Shown piece after piece: positions 23,706-32,612 of a DNA stretch of 64,000 nucleotides (position 1 is its first letter; the number at the start of each line of letters is the position of its first letter). Origin of the DNA: Nonomuraea maritima. GTDB taxonomy: Bacteria > Actinomycetota > Actinomycetes > Streptosporangiales > Streptosporangiaceae. The notes under the pieces were generated by a model. It did no database searches. It saw nothing but the letters and a program-made list of their open reading frames with translations, and was not told the origin of the DNA. Position numbers and translations under genes: made by a program. The stretch lies in assembly GCF_900100395.1 (NCBI RefSeq), contig NZ_FNFB01000028.1, positions 1 through 64,000 of the forward strand, in the 5' to 3' direction.

Positions 23706-25576
23706 CTGCGGTCCTCCCTGGTCCGCCGCGCCGCTCTCTTGTCGGAGTCGCGGCCAAGGGCCTGCGCACGGAACTCGGTCAGCGTCATCCGCGGGTGCTG
23801 TTCCCACCAGGCCTTCAGCTCGTCGCTGGCCCACTTCATCGCACGGGCGGCCGGCCCGGACAGAAGCGACCGGCCGTCGACGCCCTGGCGGCGACCCTCA
23901 GCGGTGACCAGCACGCCGCGCGTGTACCGCTCCGCCGCGACGTAATGGATCTCCAGCCACTCGTCGTACAGGCGGCGAACCACCTGGTCGAGGGTTTCGC
24001 CCGGCAGCCGCTGCGACTCGACGTGCGCGCGTGCCTCCTCCCGCCGCATCACCTCCGGGTCCAAGCCGTACACGATCGCGTACGCCTCCAATGGGTCCGT
24101 GCCGGAGTCGAGCAGCTCGGCCACCGCGCGGTCCTCGGCCGTCTCCTCCACGTCGTAGCGCCAGTTCGGGTTCTGCTCGCGGCGGTCCAGCTCGGCCAGC
24201 AGCCGCTCCAGCGCCACGTCATCCCCGGCCGCCGAGAAGCGCTGCACGAGCTCCAGAATCTGCTCTTCGGTGACCTGCGAGTAGTCCTCCGGCAGTTCCC
24301 GCAACGCCGAGGTGACCTGCTCGTCCCGATCGCGTTCCCGCTCCTGGTCGCGTTCCTCCAGGACCTGCGTGATCCGTTTGACGGCCGGCTCGTCGTCGGC
24401 GTGCTGACCGAGCAGCGCCGCCAGCTCCTCGTCCGAGCGGGTCTCCAGGCTGCGCGGCAGCACCTTGGCCTTCTGCCGATCGGTACGGACCGGAAGCCGC
24501 TTGTCCTCGGCCAGCTCGTGGATCTGGTTGGTCAGCCTGTTGGCTCGCACCTCGGCCCGGTCCCGGTCCGTCTTGTCCAGAGCCACCGACGCCTGGCGGC
24601 GCGCGGCCCGCAGGTCGCGCTCCGTGCGGCGCATCTTCTGCATGTCGCGGTAGCCCGCCGGGTGGCGCTGCACCGGAGGCCGCTTGGTGGCTCCCGGCAG
24701 ATACGCCCGCAGGTTGTGCCCGCATCCCGGATGCATGAGGCCTGCCGTGCGGGCCTGCTCGACGGTGCCCTCCACGAGCACGTCGACCATCTCATCGGAG
24801 ACGTACGACAGTTCCTGCCGCCACCCGATGCTGCCCGCCTGGGTGAGGATCTTCCCCTCCCAGAAGTCACACCGTTCGCACGTGAACGGCAGACGGCTCA
24901 CGATCACCAGGTCGACGCCGTTCTCCTGCAGCGTGGACAGGTGCCCGTCGACGGCCGCCCGGGACATCGCGGTGCGCACGGCCATCTCGGTGTAGGAGCC
25001 CATCGACCAGGACCGGCCGGACGAGTCCGTGAATCCGGCGATGCCCTTGCGGGCGAACATGTCGAGCGCCCGCTTCGTCGCCTGCTCGCGCGTCTCCGCG
25101 CCCGCCAGCGCCCGGCCGGCCACCTGCGCGATCACCTGGGAGTACACGTCCTCCGTGGTGCGCAGCGCCCCTATGTGAACGCTATGCACGCGCTGCACCG
25201 TCTGCCTGGCCAGCTCGATCACGCCTTGGCCCTGACCGATGCCCTTCGCGTTTCCGAGGTGGGATAGGTCCGTCATCGCGCGCTTCACGCCGCGGCGCCA
25301 CGCTGTGTTCACGCCGGTCGTGACGAGCTTGTCCGACAGCCGTTCCAGCCGCGCAACCACGCGGTCGGCCTGGCGTCTCAGCTCGCGAATCTCAGCGAAC
25401 CGAACGCCCTCCCACTCGGGTTCGCCCAGCCTCGCCGCCAGCGACTCCGACACGATGCGCAGCAGCTCCCGCTCCGCGTCGTAGTAGACGGCCGCCACCG
25501 CGCGGGCGTGATCGAGGCTGTTCTCGAACTGCTGCAGCTCCTGCTGCGCGAGGGCCTCGGCCGCCGCGGTGCTCAC
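23702..25576 (-). CDS. Phage minor capsid protein (Phage_min_cap2-like)
   Basis: 624 residues from GTG 25576, coupled to the portal by a GTGA overlap. The N-terminal ~300 residues are helical and end with the cysteine-bearing block FTCERCDFWEGK and MHPGCGHNLRAYLPGATK, characteristic of minor capsid protein 2 and related Mu gpF-type proteins. The C-terminal half is charged and helical (LEERDQERERDRDEQ, LLAELDRREQNPNWRY), longer than the usual family member. It binds portal and scaffold during head assembly, or may be injected. Confidence 0.75.
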   Translation of the reverse strand: MSTAAAEALAQQELQQFENSLDHARAVAAVYYDAERELLRIVSESLAARLGEPEWEGVRFAEIRELRRQADRVVARLERLSDKLVTTGVNTAWRRGVKRAMTDLSHLGNAKGIGQGQGVIELARQTVQRVHSVHIGALRTTEDVYSQVIAQVAGRALAGAETREQATKRALDMFARKGIAGFTDSSGRSWSMGSYTEMAVRTAMSRAAVDGHLSTLQENGVDLVIVSRLPFTCERCDFWEGKILTQAGSIGWRQELSYVSDEMVDVLVEGTVEQARTAGLMHPGCGHNLRAYLPGATKRPPVQRHPAGYRDMQKMRRTERDLRAARRQASVALDKTDRDRAEVRANRLTNQIHELAEDKRLPVRTDRQKAKVLPRSLETRSDEELAALLGQHADDEPAVKRITQVLEERDQERERDRDEQVTSALRELPEDYSQVTEEQILELVQRFSAAGDDVALERLLAELDRREQNPNWRYDVEETAEDRAVAELLDSGTDPLEAYAIVYGLDPEVMRREEARAHVESQRLPGETLDQVVRRLYDEWLEIHYVAAERYTRGVLVTAEGRRQGVDGRSLLSGPAARAMKWASDELKAWWEQHPRMTLTEFRAQALGRDSDKRAARRTREDRR

Positions 25577-27141
25577 TCCTGCTCATCCAGTTCGGGGATC
25601 AGAACATCGTCGAGCCGGTCCGGGTCGGGCACCGTCAGGCCGAGCTCGTCACGGAGCGCCTTGACTTCCTTCGTGACCTGGTGGTCGTCCCACTCGGGGT
25701 GGACCATGCGGACCTTGGCATCCAGGCTCATGGCCTGGGCGCGGTTGAGCAGCTCGACGGTCCGGCCCAGCCCCTCCGGGTCCGGGATGACGCCGTCCGG
25801 CCAGTGCACCTCGCCCCGCTCGGCCGACACCTTCGTACCGAACACGCCGTGGTCCACGCTCATCAGCGCCTCGGCCAGCCACATCAGGGACGGATTCCAG
25901 TAGCCCGTCTTCCTGCCGCGAGTGCTGAACGACTTCCGCTCGCGAGAGTGGATCTCCGTCGCGGTCAGCTGCCGGCCGGTGCCGTCCGACTCGCCGAAGG
26001 ACTGCGCGCTGTATCCGGCGCCTCGCAAGATCTGACCGACCAAGGCCTTGGCCGACTCGACGTGCTCGGCCACGCGGATGTCGAACTGGCTGATCGTCAG
26101 CATCGCGTTCGGCGCGGCCCCGGGCGGCGGCAGCATGCCGAGGCCGGAGTAGATCTCCTTGTCCGGGTCCCAGCTCGCGCCCTTGCCGCGGCCGTGGTTT
26201 TCGAGGAAGAGGTCGGGGACGATCACGCGGCCCTTGGCGAGCCGGATGTCCCGCATGAGGCTGGTCCACACCTCGTCGAGGCTGTCCATCAGGTGCTCAA
26301 CGCCCTGATAGTCGGACCGGCCCAGGCTGGTCCCCCGGATCAGGCGGTGCGGCCGCATGTTGGGCACGTACGTGACCAGCAGACCCTTGGAGTAGTAGGT
26401 GTCGAACCCGCCGTCCTCGTCGATCTTGTCGGCGTAGATCGCCGTCTCGGGGTGCTCGGTCAGCGGGATGGGCTTGCCCAGCTTGTCGCTGGTGCCCTCG
26501 TAAAGCCCGTGGTAGACCCGGCCGCGCTCGTGGCGTTCAAGATGCCGGATCACGCACTTGTCGTTCTCCGACAGCACCCGCCAGAACGTGACCGCGAAGA
26601 GCGCGCCGTACCGGAACTCTGGGATCGCCGCGTCCGGAGGCAGCACCGACAGGACGGGATGGTCGTACATCTCCGTGTCCCAGCCGACCCGCAGAAACAC
26701 CCCGCCGTACGCGCTGGACACCTCGGCAGCCTCCAGCAGCGACCCATAGATGCCCGCCTCATGCATGAGGCTGTCGAGCCGCTTCTGGCCGTTCTTTCCC
26801 TTCACCCGCAAGGTCGGGGGCTCACTGAACAACAGGTCTGCCGACGTCGACGAGATGTCTCCTGCGATCGGGACGTGCAGCTTCGTGCTGCGCACCTGCC
26901 CGGCCGGCGTCGCCGATCCCCAAAACCAGCGGCTGACGCGGTTGAGAGCCCCGGTCACGCCCTTCTGCGGCCGGTCCCAGCCCTTCGGGTCCATACCGAT
27001 CCCATGGACCTGGTTCGCGCCGTACACGCTGGCCAACCGGTCGGGATCTCCGGCGTACCAGGCCTCCCACTGTCGATAGAGCCGCAGCTCACGCGTGATG
27101 TGCGGCGGCGGCCACTCCTGATCCTGCACCGGCAGCGGCAT
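25573..27141 (-). CDS. Portal protein (SPP1 gp6-like)
   Basis: 522 residues from ATG 27141. Contains the portal pattern YRQWEAWYAGDPDRLASVYG, VPIAGDISSTSADLLFSEPP, then the long stem/crown helices with LMDSLDEVWTSLMRDIRLAK and YSAQSFGESDG..TATEIHSR. The dodecameric portal forms the DNA channel and binds terminase. It precedes the minor capsid gene as expected, but two structural genes and a LamG-type gene lie between it and terminase. Confidence 0.85.
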   Translation of the reverse strand: MPLPVQDQEWPPPHITRELRLYRQWEAWYAGDPDRLASVYGANQVHGIGMDPKGWDRPQKGVTGALNRVSRWFWGSATPAGQVRSTKLHVPIAGDISSTSADLLFSEPPTLRVKGKNGQKRLDSLMHEAGIYGSLLEAAEVSSAYGGVFLRVGWDTEMYDHPVLSVLPPDAAIPEFRYGALFAVTFWRVLSENDKCVIRHLERHERGRVYHGLYEGTSDKLGKPIPLTEHPETAIYADKIDEDGGFDTYYSKGLLVTYVPNMRPHRLIRGTSLGRSDYQGVEHLMDSLDEVWTSLMRDIRLAKGRVIVPDLFLENHGRGKGASWDPDKEIYSGLGMLPPPGAAPNAMLTISQFDIRVAEHVESAKALVGQILRGAGYSAQSFGESDGTGRQLTATEIHSRERKSFSTRGRKTGYWNPSLMWLAEALMSVDHGVFGTKVSAERGEVHWPDGVIPDPEGLGRTVELLNRAQAMSLDAKVRMVHPEWDDHQVTKEVKALRDELGLTVPDPDRLDDVLIPELDEQE

Positions 27142-27186
27142 CGCTCTTACGCCTCTCTTCTGTTGTCAGTCGCCGGACAGGCGGGC

Positions 27187-27486
27187 CTACACGACGTCGA
27201 TGAGCCCCGCGGGCAGTACCGGCTGCTCGACCGGCGCGGTCACACGGACCCACGCCTGGTAGCTGCCATCCGGCCGTGAGACCGTGCCGCCAGGGCCGAA
27301 CAGGATGAGCGCCGTCGCACCGGCCTCCGTGACGGAACCCGCCTTCCATTCGGCGGGGTGCCAGTCGTTCTCGGCAGGCTCGACGCCCGGCCCGGTGAAG
27401 GCGATCTCCACCTGCTCCACGCCGGTCGCGCCATGAACGAAGAACGGCAGCCACTCGCGGGAAAGCGACGAGATCGTTTTCACCAC
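27187..27486 (-). CDS. Phage structural hypothetical protein (99 aa)
   Basis: 99 residues, beta-rich: LSREWLPFFVHGATGVEQVE, WHPAEWKAGSVTEAGATALI, then SYQAWVRVTAPVEQPVL. The pattern resembles small immunoglobulin-like phage accessory domains. It is placed between the LamG-like gene and the portal, in the same operon. No precise family is recognised. Confidence 0.55.
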   Translation of the reverse strand: MVKTISSLSREWLPFFVHGATGVEQVEIAFTGPGVEPAENDWHPAEWKAGSVTEAGATALILFGPGGTVSRPDGSYQAWVRVTAPVEQPVLPAGLIDVV

Positions 27487-27492
27487 GCCTCC

Positions 27493-29544
27493 TTAGGTGT
27501 GCGTTGCGGACCAGGTGCCGCGGGGCGGGTCAACGTCCCAGCTGCGCCGCGACAGGTCAGCGCTCCATGTACGGCTGGCCGATTCCACGATCCAGCGGCG
27601 CCGCAGCACGTCGGCGCTCCACGTCTCGCCAGGCCCTTCCACGCCGGTAAAAGGGCCTCCGCGATAGAGCAGCGGGACGATCGGCAGCGCCTGGTCCAGC
27701 TCGTCGACCAGGACGACGAAGCCAGTGCCGAAACGGCCCGCCAGGCTGATCTCCGACGCCGGCCTGAGGCGCACCTGCTTGACGCGGTTCAGCACGACGG
27801 CCGAACTCATATCCGCCGCAACGCCAAGAAGCCGCTGATGGACAGGCCGCGACGCCCTGACGACGTCCGCGGTGGTGGCCATGCCGACATGGCGGATCTT
27901 CGTCCCGGTCACCGGGAGCGCGATGCTGCTCTCGACGAGCGTCCGGATGATCGGGCCCAGCGAGGCGGCAAGTTGCTGAGCTTCGCTGAACTCGATGCCG
28001 CGGCCGAGCGTGAGCGCGTGCGCGCCGGCCGCGTCCGCAGGGTTCCCAGCTTCTGCGGCTTGTCCCACGGAGCGGCGCTTCTGCCTGCCGAGCATGTCCG
28101 AAGCGTCAGCCTCAGTCGCCGTGCTGAGCCGACGAGCCCGCAGCACCCGAGCCCCGAGCACCGTCTCGGCGGACGACACGGGCCTGACCATGCGGAGCTT
28201 GCGCGCGCTGATCGGCTGCGCCGTGCTCGACTCCGTAACGCGGTCGATAGGTTCAGCGATCTGCGAGAACGCCGACCCGAGCTTGACGTCGGAGATAGCG
28301 ATGTCGTCGATGTAGGTCGCGCAGGCCGAATCTCTGCGGAGGTGAAACTCGACGGTGCTCGGCTTTACGCCACCCCATGCGACGTTTGCGATCGCGTAGT
28401 GGTCGTGGACGGCCGAGTCGGCTGAGAAGTACATCCACTGCTCGAGAGTGCCGACGCCGGATGTGCCCAGGTCGAATCTCCACTCGAACCGAACCCATTG
28501 CTCAAATGGTGCCCTGCTCGTCCCAGTGTTGATGTACTCGACGTCGGAGCCGGCATCCCACACCCCGACGCGGCCGGTGTTGAACATCCACGCTTTGAAG
28601 AGGACCCCGGAGGGTCCAAGCGCCGCGAACATCGGGACCGTGCCCGCGGGCGTCCCGTCCCGGTAAATGTACATTCGGGCGCAGAAAGTGTTCCCGGGCT
28701 GGGTGACGTTCTCCCAATCGAGGTGCGGGTCGCCTGCTCCGATGATCGCATTGCTGGCGGTCTTGCCGCCGTCTCGGTGTGGGATCCAGCTGCTATAGAA
28801 CGGCTGGCCGACGATTTTGTGGAAGGCATTCCCGGCGTTGCCGCCAGAGTTCGCGAGGGTGATCGCGGTTCCGTCAGCAACGTTGACATCGAAGTTGTTG
28901 GACAGCCGGACAGGCGCAGACTGGAAGGGAACAGGGTCGGTATCAGTCGAGGCTCCGCTGCCTCCCGACAGGGTGAGGCCGTTGCCGGAGTTGTCAGTCG
29001 TCGACGGCCCACTGAACCTGTAGTAGGCGCGCAGATTGGTCGTTCGCACAGGAAGGAACTGGCTGGCCTCGGCCTCCAGCTGCGTCTGCGTCAGGGCGGC
29101 GCTCCACCATTTGAGTCCGGCGATGGACCCGTTGAGCCACTCCCCGCCATAGACAGAGTCTCCGATGCGGAAGTTCGTGTGCGTCGTGTTACCCGCGCCG
29201 TTGCTCCAAGTGGCGATGCTGTACGCCGTCTCGTTGGCTGCCCTGGACACCATCGTCCCGGACGAGCCATTGACCGAGATGGCGATGAAGTACCAGACGC
29301 CTACTGTCATCGCGCGCGTGGCCAAAGGAGTGACGCTGGACTGGAAAAAGCCCATCGTCGTGCCATCGTTGTCGGTCTGGAGCAGGTTGTAATTGCCGAT
29401 GCTGCTGTCGATGCACCACGCGCTGCTGTAGTTGTTTCGGTCGGCGGAGAGTTTCACCCAGCACGTCACCGACCATGCACCTTGCGTGGAGAGATTGACG
29501 ACACGAAGGTAGTCCTCGCCAGCGGCGTCGAACCGGACCGCCAT
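27493..29544 (-). CDS. Large structural protein with LamG/concanavalin-like domains
   Basis: 683 residues. Residues ~5-185 match the LamG/pentraxin fold: AWSVTCWVKLSADRNNYSS, VGVWYFIAISVNGSSGTM, GSIAGLKWWSAALTQTQLEA, then LRAYYRFSGPSTTDNSGNGL. Residues ~215-420 look like a second jelly-roll (FEQWVRFEWRFDLGTSGVGT, YIDDIAISDVKLG). The remaining ~260 residues are low in Cys and Arg/Ala-rich. Such domains bind carbohydrates. Location next to the portal, not the tail, suggests a head-decorating or virion-surface role (inference). Confidence 0.7.
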   Translation of the reverse strand: MAVRFDAAGEDYLRVVNLSTQGAWSVTCWVKLSADRNNYSSAWCIDSSIGNYNLLQTDNDGTTMGFFQSSVTPLATRAMTVGVWYFIAISVNGSSGTMVSRAANETAYSIATWSNGAGNTTHTNFRIGDSVYGGEWLNGSIAGLKWWSAALTQTQLEAEASQFLPVRTTNLRAYYRFSGPSTTDNSGNGLTLSGGSGASTDTDPVPFQSAPVRLSNNFDVNVADGTAITLANSGGNAGNAFHKIVGQPFYSSWIPHRDGGKTASNAIIGAGDPHLDWENVTQPGNTFCARMYIYRDGTPAGTVPMFAALGPSGVLFKAWMFNTGRVGVWDAGSDVEYINTGTSRAPFEQWVRFEWRFDLGTSGVGTLEQWMYFSADSAVHDHYAIANVAWGGVKPSTVEFHLRRDSACATYIDDIAISDVKLGSAFSQIAEPIDRVTESSTAQPISARKLRMVRPVSSAETVLGARVLRARRLSTATEADASDMLGRQKRRSVGQAAEAGNPADAAGAHALTLGRGIEFSEAQQLAASLGPIIRTLVESSIALPVTGTKIRHVGMATTADVVRASRPVHQRLLGVAADMSSAVVLNRVKQVRLRPASEISLAGRFGTGFVVLVDELDQALPIVPLLYRGGPFTGVEGPGETWSADVLRRRWIVESASRTWSADLSRRSWDVDPPRGTWSATHT

Positions 29545-30021
29545 CTACTGCGCCCGGAAGAAGCCCGATGCGGCGATCTGCGCGACCACGTCGGTCCCAT
29601 CGGGAGTGATCGCGAAGTCGTGGCAGGTGAGAGGCACGATCTGCGAGTCGGTGGAGGACGCGGACGGCCGGTAGCAGATGACCAGCTTGGCCCACGCTCC
29701 GCTCGCCGCGAGGACCTGCGTCCACGTCTGGTCGGGGATGTCGACGTTGACGAGGTCGTTGGTGTTGTCGACGACGGCCGGGCTGAGGTCCGCCGCGACG
29801 AGCACCTTGCGCGCGTAGCCGTTGCCGGTGGGAACCTCGTTGGTGGTGCCCGACAGCACGTCGAACAGCGTCGCCTTGTCCTTCAGGTCGGCGTCGGACT
29901 CGATGCCGGCCGCGGCCAGGGCGACCACGAGCAGCGCGCACCCGGACGGGTCGTTGGCGCGGACGCGGTTGTGCAGCTCAGTGATGCGGCCCAGCGCGAT
30001 GTTGAACGTGAAGTCGGCCAC
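29545..30021 (-). CDS. Phage structural hypothetical protein (158 aa)
   Basis: 158 residues from ATG 30021, stop directly adjacent to the next start. Contains GRITELHNRVRANDPSGCAL, LSGTTNEVPTGNGYARKV, and PDQTWTQVLAASGAWAKLVI, ending FAITPDGTDVVAQIAASGFF. Proteins of this style recur in actinophage structural regions beside LamG-type or fibre genes. Role unknown; co-expression with the LamG protein is likely. Confidence 0.6.
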   Translation of the reverse strand: MADFTFNIALGRITELHNRVRANDPSGCALLVVALAAAGIESDADLKDKATLFDVLSGTTNEVPTGNGYARKVLVAADLSPAVVDNTNDLVNVDIPDQTWTQVLAASGAWAKLVICYRPSASSTDSQIVPLTCHDFAITPDGTDVVAQIAASGFFRAQ

Positions 30022-30311
30022 GAGGCTCTCCCAGGTCAGGGATGGTCAGGTCCTGGGTGCGGCCCAGGCCCCGCGCTGCCCCTCAACAGCAGGGGGCCGG
30101 GGCCGCACCGGTGTGCTCGACGCGCGCACGGGGAAGCCGCGCGGAGCACAACGCACCTCCGGGCGGCCAGGCCGCCACAACCGGCCGCGTGTCTGGGGTG
30201 CGCGTCTAGGCAGGTCGGTTTTGCCGTACCGGCAAAAATTTTTGGCTGTTCGGCATGCGGCGCCGACTATGGAGCGAGACCTGCGTTCCTTTAGCGGAAA
30301 GGATGGATCCC
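30022..30311. other. Intergenic region with two inverted repeats
   Basis: This 290-base gap holds a long GC hairpin (30056-30065 with 30099-30109, arms GGTGCGGCCC and GGGGCCGCACC) and a second dyad TTTTGCCG-TAC-CGGCAAAA (30219-30237) followed on the plus strand by ATTTTT. The first may end or shape minus-strand transcripts from terminase. The second lies 75 bases before the plus-strand gene at 30312 and could be an operator or a plus-strand terminator. Confidence 0.45.
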
Positions 30312-30746
30312 ATGGTCAACCGGCATCACACCGAAGCACCTGGCAGCATCAGCATGGGCGGCACGGCCAGCCTCTTGACTCTGACCGAGAAGTCCGGCAT
30401 CGGCGCCGTGACAGGCGCCATCGACGGTGCCGCCTACGGCGAGCCCACCAGCGACCTGAAGCAAGTCGGCGACGGCAGGGTCGAGTACACGATGCTCCAC
30501 GTCTTCCTCGACAAGGACGGCTCCATGCTGCGCACGCGGGACAATGCCGTCCTGCACACGCCTACAGGGGACGGCCACAGCACCCTGGAGGTGGAGTACA
30601 CCGTGGTCGAGGCCACGGGGAAATTCACGGGGTACGGCGGCACCTTCAGGAGCCGCGGCTGGGTCAGCATGCCGGAAGGCGAACGCGCGTTCGACCAGCA
30701 TACCGTCGGCGTCGTCCGCTTCGAGGGGGAGATCCGCCGCGGCTGA
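30312..30746 (+). CDS. Moron-like protein, probable beta-barrel
   Basis: 144 residues from ATG 30312, with AAAGGA nine bases upstream; an ATG at 30303 has no room for a ribosome site. The sequence is beta-rich and repeats polar/hydrophobic alternation: RVEYTMLHVFLDKDGSMLRT, LEVEYTVVEATGKFTGYGGT, VGVVRFEGEIRRG. This pattern resembles small lipocalin-like or allene-oxide-cyclase-like barrels of actinomycetes (low certainty). It is inserted between terminase and structural genes on the opposite strand, a moron layout. Confidence 0.6.
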   Translation: MVNRHHTEAPGSISMGGTASLLTLTEKSGIGAVTGAIDGAAYGEPTSDLKQVGDGRVEYTMLHVFLDKDGSMLRTRDNAVLHTPTGDGHSTLEVEYTVVEATGKFTGYGGTFRSRGWVSMPEGERAFDQHTVGVVRFEGEIRRG

Positions 30747-30793
30747 CCACGTCGATGCCGCCCACCTAGGGCAGTGCACGTGTCGATCTGGAG

Positions 30794-32080
30794 CTAGTAC
30801 ATGGGGACGGGTTCGAGGAGGCGAATCCACGCCGCTTGCGTAGTGTGGACGGCGTACCGGAGGGCGTCCACGCTGTGGTCGTCCACCTTGACCGGGGCGT
30901 CGTCGCCCTTCTCGGCTTTCTTGTCGTCCCAGGCGTAGCCGGCCATCTCGTCGAGGAGGTAGCGGCAGCTCTCGTGCACCCGCAGGTGATCGGCTGAGAT
31001 CACGTTCGAGACGGTGCGGATGCCGTCCAGCACGCTGTTGTCGGCCTGCATCGGCCGGTAGTGGTCCCGGTACAGCTGCTGGATGAAGCTGGCCGCGCTC
31101 GGGTCGACGATCAGCCACTCAGGCCTGACGCCGTGCGTGCCAGGCCCGTACGTGCCGGGGATGTTGTCCAGCCAGTCCGTCAGCCGCGCGCTGTACTCGC
31201 CGTCCGTGAGCTGCCTGCGTTCCGCGCGGGAGTCGTACCGCAGTTCGGAGGCGACGTAGATGCGGCGCTGCCCGTCCCGGTCGGGGACGCTGACGCCGAG
31301 CAGGAGCGCGGCGAACGGGTTGGTCGTGCCATAGTCGATCCCCACGGACAGCCACTTCTCCATCAGCGGCAGCGCGGTGACGACGTGCTTGTCCTCGTCG
31401 AACATGTCGTAGATCGCGCCTTCGGCCATGACCCACAGGCCGCTGATGAAGCGCTTGTACCAGAGCCCGCTGTACTCGCTCTTGAGCGCCTTGACATAGG
31501 CCGGGTCGAGGCTGTGGTTGTCGTCGAGCGAGAAGTGCCAGCTCCTGAGGTCGAGCTCGTGGGCCCGGTCGAGGAAGTCCTTCTTCAGCCAGTGCGACGG
31601 CGCGTCAGGGTTCGTGCTCCCGAACAACTTGGCGCCCGTTACGGACAGGCGGCTGAGCAGCATGTCCCAGAACGCCCGGTCGATCAGCGTGATCTCGTCA
31701 ACGTACGCGCCAACCGCCGTCATGCCTCGCAGGCGGTTCTCCGCTCGGGCGTCGTTGGAGGTGACGATCTCGACGGTGCGGCCGAGAATCTTCGCGGTCG
31801 GCGCACCTCTGGTGTAGGTGATCCTTTTGGCGATCGGGCCGGTGATCGCGGGGTCCATGAGCGGCTCAAAGACGTTTCTGCCGACGGTGTCGCTCGTCTT
31901 GCCGACGACGACCAGGCTCCCACCTCGCGGCGCGTTCGCCACGAAGATCACCCAGCGAATAAGCGAGGCGATGGTTTTCCCCGACCGGATGGCCCCCTGC
32001 CAGATGTTCAGGCGGGCCGTCGACTCGGCGATGCTCTTCTCTTGCTTCGGCGACAGCTTGATCGCCATGGCCAGGCTCAC
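30794..32080 (-). CDS. Terminase large subunit (PBSX/Terminase_6 type)
   Basis: 428 residues from GTG 32080, overlapping the small-subunit stop as GTGA; ATG 32068 is an alternative. Walker A is WQGAIRSGKT (27-36) and Walker B VGAYVDEI (123-130). The RNase H-like nuclease domain shows GIDYGTTNPFAALLLG near residue 240, LIVDPSA, and VDDHSVDALRYAV near the end. The enzyme cuts concatemers and pumps DNA into the head through the portal. Confidence 0.9.
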   Translation of the reverse strand: MSLAMAIKLSPKQEKSIAESTARLNIWQGAIRSGKTIASLIRWVIFVANAPRGGSLVVVGKTSDTVGRNVFEPLMDPAITGPIAKRITYTRGAPTAKILGRTVEIVTSNDARAENRLRGMTAVGAYVDEITLIDRAFWDMLLSRLSVTGAKLFGSTNPDAPSHWLKKDFLDRAHELDLRSWHFSLDDNHSLDPAYVKALKSEYSGLWYKRFISGLWVMAEGAIYDMFDEDKHVVTALPLMEKWLSVGIDYGTTNPFAALLLGVSVPDRDGQRRIYVASELRYDSRAERRQLTDGEYSARLTDWLDNIPGTYGPGTHGVRPEWLIVDPSAASFIQQLYRDHYRPMQADNSVLDGIRTVSNVISADHLRVHESCRYLLDEMAGYAWDDKKAEKGDDAPVKVDDHSVDALRYAVHTTQAAWIRLLEPVPMY

Positions 32081-32571
32081 GCTTCGCCCCCGGCGTCGTC
32101 GTATCCGATCTCGCCGATCACCTCGGCCTGAAGGATCACGTCCGTGTCCGGGTCGGGCACGTTGTGGCGCTGCTGCAGCTGGATCAGCATGTTGCCGAGC
32201 AGGCTGGCCATGTCGTTGTCGGCCGCGCCGTTCCGGTTGATCAGGTCCAGGCCGAGCAGGCTCGCCCGCTTGTTCACGATCTTCAGCGCGGCTTCGACGG
32301 CGTTGACCTCGCCCTTGATCACCTTCGGCCAGACCGCCGCCATCATCCGGTCGAGCCGGTTGATCTCCAGGTTCAGCAACTCCTCAGCCGCCATCGACTC
32401 CTGCTTGGCGGCCCGCTTCAACGCGGCCGTGATGTCCTTGGACACCAGCTGCGGCGACGAATAGCCGAGCCGCTGAGCGATCACCGCGTTGCTGACCCCG
32501 GCGATCCGCATCTGCAAGGCCTGGTAGCGGCGCTCATGCCGGGCCAATTTCGTCTGTGCGTCCTCAGCCAT
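32077..32571 (-). CDS. Terminase small subunit
   Basis: 164 residues from ATG 32571, with CCTCC complement (GGAGG) upstream. The N-terminal part contains an HTH-like segment, RIAGVSNAVIAQRLGYSSPQ, followed by the helical oligomerisation region ELLNLEINRLDRMMAAVWPK and VNAVEAALKIVNKRASLLGL. It recognises the packaging site and is coupled to the large subunit by overlap. Confidence 0.8.
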   Translation of the reverse strand: MAEDAQTKLARHERRYQALQMRIAGVSNAVIAQRLGYSSPQLVSKDITAALKRAAKQESMAAEELLNLEINRLDRMMAAVWPKVIKGEVNAVEAALKIVNKRASLLGLDLINRNGAADNDMASLLGNMLIQLQQRHNVPDPDTDVILQAEVIGEIGYDDAGGEA

Positions 32572-32591
32572 GAGGGGAGCCGCCTCCTTCC

Positions 32592-32612
32592 GTCAGCGTT
32601 ACCGCTGGCGCT
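32592..32612 (-). repeat. Dispersed ~21-bp repeat, copy C (before terminase small subunit)
   Basis: Minus strand reads AGCGCCAGCGG-TAACGCTGAC. The stop codon of the ParB-like gene (TAA) lies inside it, giving that protein the ending ERQR. It ends about 20 bases before the terminase start. Confidence 0.75.

Noticed and set aside
30219-30243. TTTTGCCG-TAC-CGGCAAAA with ATTTTT as a plain terminator.
   Set aside because: No plus-strand gene lies upstream, so a simple terminator role is unsupported; it is kept only as an inverted repeat of unknown role.
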